The notes beneath the pieces were generated by a model. That model ran no database searches. It was not told the origin of the DNA and was given only the letters and a program-made list of their open reading frames with translations. From positions 1,116,001 to 1,180,000 of the forward strand of contig NZ_CP022221.1 of the NCBI RefSeq assembly GCF_004114935.1: a DNA stretch of 64,000 bases, in the 5' to 3' direction. The position numbers and the translations under genes are program-made. Positions 59,835 through 64,000 of the stretch are shown one piece after another. Origin of the DNA: Bradyrhizobium zhanjiangense. Lineage in GTDB: Bacteria > Pseudomonadota > Alphaproteobacteria > Rhizobiales > Xanthobacteraceae. The number at the start of each line of letters is the position of its first letter. Positions within the stretch are counted from its first letter, which is position 1.

Positions 59835-60273
59835 TGTTCGGTACTGATTCTTTTGCTTCTTGCGACCAAGTTCGAGAGCTTGCTGGTGGATTGCAACAGG
59901 AGCCAGGTTCTTTTCAAACTATGGTGTTGATTATCCATAGCTTCTCGCGAGGAAAGACGCCTTCTAACTTTTGGGGGAGACGGAGCGGGCGGTCAGGAAA
60001 GCGTAAGGCCCGATGATGCCATCCTACGCCTGTTTTGCCCGACGGATCAAGTGATCTTCGGTTTTTCTTAAATTATAGGCGCGAGCCGACCCGCTCGGGC
60101 GTGATGACGCCGCCACCCGACCCCGTTGCGCTTCAAGCCCTTGATTTCGCTATCCCCGCCTACTGTGCATGGGGTTGTTTTCGACTTTTTGTTTCAGGGG
60201 TGCAAAACTATCAGCCCGAACCGACCTGATCCGGCGCTCGCCTTTTCATCAGTCCATTTTCGGGAGGCGCATC
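59835..60273. other. Intergenic region, probably containing a dispersed repeat
   Basis: No gene is seen. Stretches such as TGTGCATGGGGTTGTTTTCG (60165-60184) and TTTTGCCCGACGGATCAAG (60033-60051) resemble sequences I remember from many Bradyrhizobium intergenic regions. A CGGGAGG ribosome site for the next gene is at 60261-60267. Confidence 0.35.
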
Positions 60274-60567
60274 ATGCAAGTTTATAATGTGGTGAAGTTC
60301 AGGGTGAAGCAGGGCGAGGAGGCCGCCTTCCTCGACGCACACCGGGACGGCAAGGCGAAATGGCCGGGCCTCGAACATGGCGTCATCATCAAGACCGGCG
60401 AGCAGGCCTTCTGCCTCATCGGCAGCTGGGCCAGTCAGGACGCGATGGTCGCGGCACGGCCCGCGATGATCAAGACTCTCGACAGTTTCAGGTCGGTGCT
60501 CGAGGACCAGGGCAATGGACGCGGCGTCACGGATGCCGTGTCAGGGGCGGTCGTGCTCGATCTCTAG
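60274..60567 (+). CDS. Small monooxygenase-like (ABM-fold) protein
   Basis: A 97-residue protein with the dimeric alpha/beta-barrel pattern of antibiotic biosynthesis monooxygenase-like proteins: MQVYNVVKFRVKQGEEAAFL, WPGLEHGVIIKTGEQAFCLIGSW and a helical region (PAMIKTLDSFRSVLEDQG). The start at 60274 has a GGGAGG site. Its function is unknown; such proteins often act as quinol monooxygenases or stress proteins. It is convergent with ygiQ, separated by 17 bases. Confidence 0.7.
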   Translation: MQVYNVVKFRVKQGEEAAFLDAHRDGKAKWPGLEHGVIIKTGEQAFCLIGSWASQDAMVAARPAMIKTLDSFRSVLEDQGNGRGVTDAVSGAVVLDL

Positions 60568-60569
60568 CA

Positions 60570-60582
60570 GGCGCGTGGCGCC
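60570..60582. terminator. Short inverted repeat between convergent genes
   Basis: GGCGC-GTG-GCGCC forms a five-base-pair hairpin at 60570-60582 between the stops of the convergent ABM-fold gene and ygiQ. There is no T-run. It is a weak bidirectional terminator candidate. Confidence 0.25.
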
Positions 60583-60584
60583 CG

Positions 60585-62606
<2,022 letters not shown>

Positions 62607-62862
62607 GGGGGCTTACGGATAAGACGCCGAGGCCCCGAATTCAACCGACGGGCGCGTGAAAGGTCGGGGTTCCCCGGGCTGCCAGCCAACCTTCAGCCGC
62701 CTGCGAGCAACTGCCGGACCTCGGCGAGCGCGTCGTGGTTCACCTGCAGGAACCATCCGCCTCCGCGAACATTCTGATGGAGGGTTGATGCGGCCCGGGT
62801 CGCGCGCGCTCGCGTCCGGGTTTGGCATTGCCCTGATCTTCGCCTCTGGCGATGGGGGAATT

Positions 62863-63027
62863 GTGAGCACGGTTATAGAGAACTTGCTGATGCGGAAGCA
62901 GAAGCTCGTGGAACAGCTCGAGACGACGCAGTCGGTCGAAGACCGCGACAGGCTCGAGCACCAGCTCGAACAGATCAACACCGCGCTGGATTTTCTGGAC
63001 AGGCCGGGACCGAGGGAGGGACCGTGA
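62863..63027 (+). CDS. Small coiled-coil protein
   Basis: GTG 62863, behind GGGGGAA, gives a 54-residue protein STVIENLLMRKQKLVEQLETTQS, then VEDRDRLEHQLEQINTALDFL. The heptad-like pattern indicates a helical hairpin or coiled coil. No family is known to me. It is convergent with a GntR regulator whose stop is seven bases away. The longer frame towards 62656 overlaps the ygiQ promoter and is less likely. Confidence 0.5.
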   Translation: MSTVIENLLMRKQKLVEQLETTQSVEDRDRLEHQLEQINTALDFLDRPGPREGP

Positions 63028-63033
63028 CGGCGC

Positions 63034-63744
63034 TCAATCCACCTTCGGCGCGTCCATCTGCGGCGCCTCCACTTTCAGTGCCTCTACTTTCAGCGCCTTG
63101 GCATAGACCACGCCCGAATTGGTGATGTGCGTCGTCATCAGCGCTTCGAAGGCCGCGTGCTCGCCGCGTGCGAACAGATCGAGCAGTCTGCGATGCTCAT
63201 CGAAGGACGAGCGGGTGCGCACGTCGATCGGCGAGGTCAAATTGGTGCGGAGCGCGGCGACGCGGCCGGAGACGAGCTGATAGGATTCGGCCAGGTAACG
63301 GTTGCCGCAATGGGCGAACAGCGCCTCGTGAAAAGCGGCGTCGGCGCGGCCATAAGCGATGTTGTCCTTTGCCGCGATCGCCGGCTCCATCGCGGCGATC
63401 GCTGCGTTCATTGTCGCGATTGCGCCGTCGCGATCGTGGCGGAAGGCGAGCTCGGCCGCTTTCGGCTCGAGTGCGATCCGGAAGGTGCAGAGCGCATGGA
63501 TGTCCTCTGCGCTCGGCGTGAACACGAAGCTGCCGACCTGCGGCCGGATCGCCACGAGCCCCTGCGCCTGCAAGAGGCCCATCGCCTCGCGCACCGGCGT
63601 GCGGCTGACGCCGAAGGAATTGGCCACCATCTCCTCGGAGATGGCGGCGCCGAGCGCGAATTCGCCGTCGACGATGGCCTGGCGCAGCCGCTGCATCACC
63701 CGCTGCGACAGCGATTTCGGCGTATCGAACTTCAGCGACTTCAT
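63034..63744 (-). CDS. GntR-family (FadR/FCD) regulator
   Basis: A 236-residue regulator. Residues about 10-75 carry the GntR winged helix-turn-helix (SLSQRVMQRLRQAIVDGEFALGAAISEEMVANSFGVSRTPVREAMGLL). The C-terminal FCD domain is all-helical with FRIALEPKAAELAFRHDRD, DAAFHEALFAHCGNRYL and a histidine pattern in FDEHRRLL expected for metal or carboxylate ligands. The tail contains a repeat of KVEALKVEAP. ATG 63744 has GGAGAG upstream. It follows the FAD-linked oxidase gene by eleven bases and probably regulates it. Confidence 0.88.
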   Translation of the reverse strand: MKSLKFDTPKSLSQRVMQRLRQAIVDGEFALGAAISEEMVANSFGVSRTPVREAMGLLQAQGLVAIRPQVGSFVFTPSAEDIHALCTFRIALEPKAAELAFRHDRDGAIATMNAAIAAMEPAIAAKDNIAYGRADAAFHEALFAHCGNRYLAESYQLVSGRVAALRTNLTSPIDVRTRSSFDEHRRLLDLFARGEHAAFEALMTTHITNSGVVYAKALKVEALKVEAPQMDAPKVD

Positions 63745-63755
63745 GGGCTCTCCGG

Positions 63756-64000
63756 TCAGATCACCTTGCCGGGATTGAGCAGATGCTCGGGATCGAGCGC
63801 GGCCTTCAGGGTTCGCATCAGCGCGATCTCGGCCTCGCTCCTGGCATGATCCAGCCACTTCTTCTTCAGCGTGCCGATGCCGTGCTCGGCGGAGACGCTG
63901 CCGCCCATCTCGCGCACCAGACCATAGATGATCGCGTCCATCTGTTCTTTCGGCTGCTGCGCGACGGAGAGACCCGTGACCCAGGAGACGAGATGCAGAT
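63756..64000 (-). CDS. FAD-linked oxidase (GlcD-like), 3' end; continues beyond the window
   Basis: The last 81 residues of a GlcD/D-lactate-dehydrogenase-type FAD oxidase. The visible sequence reads LHLVSWVTGLSVAQQPKEQM, then YGLVREMGGSVSAEHGIGTLKK, then ALDPEHLLNPGKVI at the stop. SAEHGIG and LNPGKV are the hallmark C-terminal motifs that cradle FAD. The N-terminal FAD domain lies outside the window. It probably oxidises a 2-hydroxy acid. The downstream GntR regulator starts eleven bases later in the same direction. Confidence 0.88.
   Translation of the reverse strand, partial: LHLVSWVTGLSVAQQPKEQMDAIIYGLVREMGGSVSAEHGIGTLKKKWLDHARSEAEIALMRTLKAALDPEHLLNPGKVI

Overview
The window looks like a chromosome segment of a Bradyrhizobium-type alphaproteobacterium. 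It is GC-rich. Its conserved right part encodes a large NAD-glutamate dehydrogenase, a family-51 penicillin-binding protein, a YgiQ radical SAM protein and GntR, TetR and M48 genes, while the left part is a mosaic of mobile DNA, gene fragments and metabolic cargo. The border is a 50-base 3' half of a tRNA-Arg(ACG) gene at 43024-43073, next to a tyrosine integrase (41547-42848). This is the usual right attachment site of an integrated island, so 1-43073 is read as island and 43074-64000 as core chromosome. Species and families are recognised from memory, not from a search.

Island, 1-4900: decayed DNA. It holds a FixJ/NarL response regulator broken by two frameshifts, a metallo-hydrolase fragment fused head to head to a GlxA/FtrA-type AraC regulator whose middle segment is inverted, and a few small genes. 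4899-20154: organosulfur and redox cargo. An SfnG-like dimethylsulfone monooxygenase leads a complete branched-chain-type ABC importer (two ATPases, two permeases, binding protein) and an acyl-CoA-dehydrogenase-fold flavoprotein. Next come DUF971, an AprA-like flavoprotein, an AprB-like two-cluster ferredoxin and a HEAT-repeat protein. A convergent Crp/Fnr regulator follows, then a sulfonate/nitrate/taurine-type ABC importer whose binding protein carries a C-terminal NosL-like domain. 20155-22053: debris (HU, binding protein, flbD and serine recombinase fragments).

Island, 22790-32100: an accessory block with a HEPN-like protein, a membrane metallophosphoesterase and a membrane patatin lipase, then a second HEPN-like gene with an internal stop codon. 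It ends in a decayed tyrosine integrase interrupted by a complete IS21-family element (28904-31647, 8-bp target duplication).

Island, 32617-40594: the most interesting part. Six tightly packed genes encode a lysine/ornithine N-hydroxylase, a cupin plus methionyl-tRNA-synthetase-like fusion, an ATP-grasp ligase, a saccharopine-dehydrogenase-like enzyme, a second ATP-grasp ligase and an MFS exporter. The first two are the known pair that makes nitrogen-nitrogen bonds (Spb38/Spb40 type), so this is probably a biosynthetic cluster for a hydrazine-containing amino acid or small peptide, with an unusual set of tailoring enzymes.

Core, 43074-64000: a secreted protein of unknown function, the penicillin-binding protein (whose membrane anchor lies in another frame), small exported and hypothetical proteins, the glutamate dehydrogenase, an MFS/TetR divergent pair with a clear palindromic operator, an M48 peptidase with a lipoprotein, an LLM flavin oxidoreductase, remnants of a methyltransferase and hsdM, a monooxygenase-like small protein, YgiQ, a GntR regulator and the 3' end of an FAD-linked oxidase.
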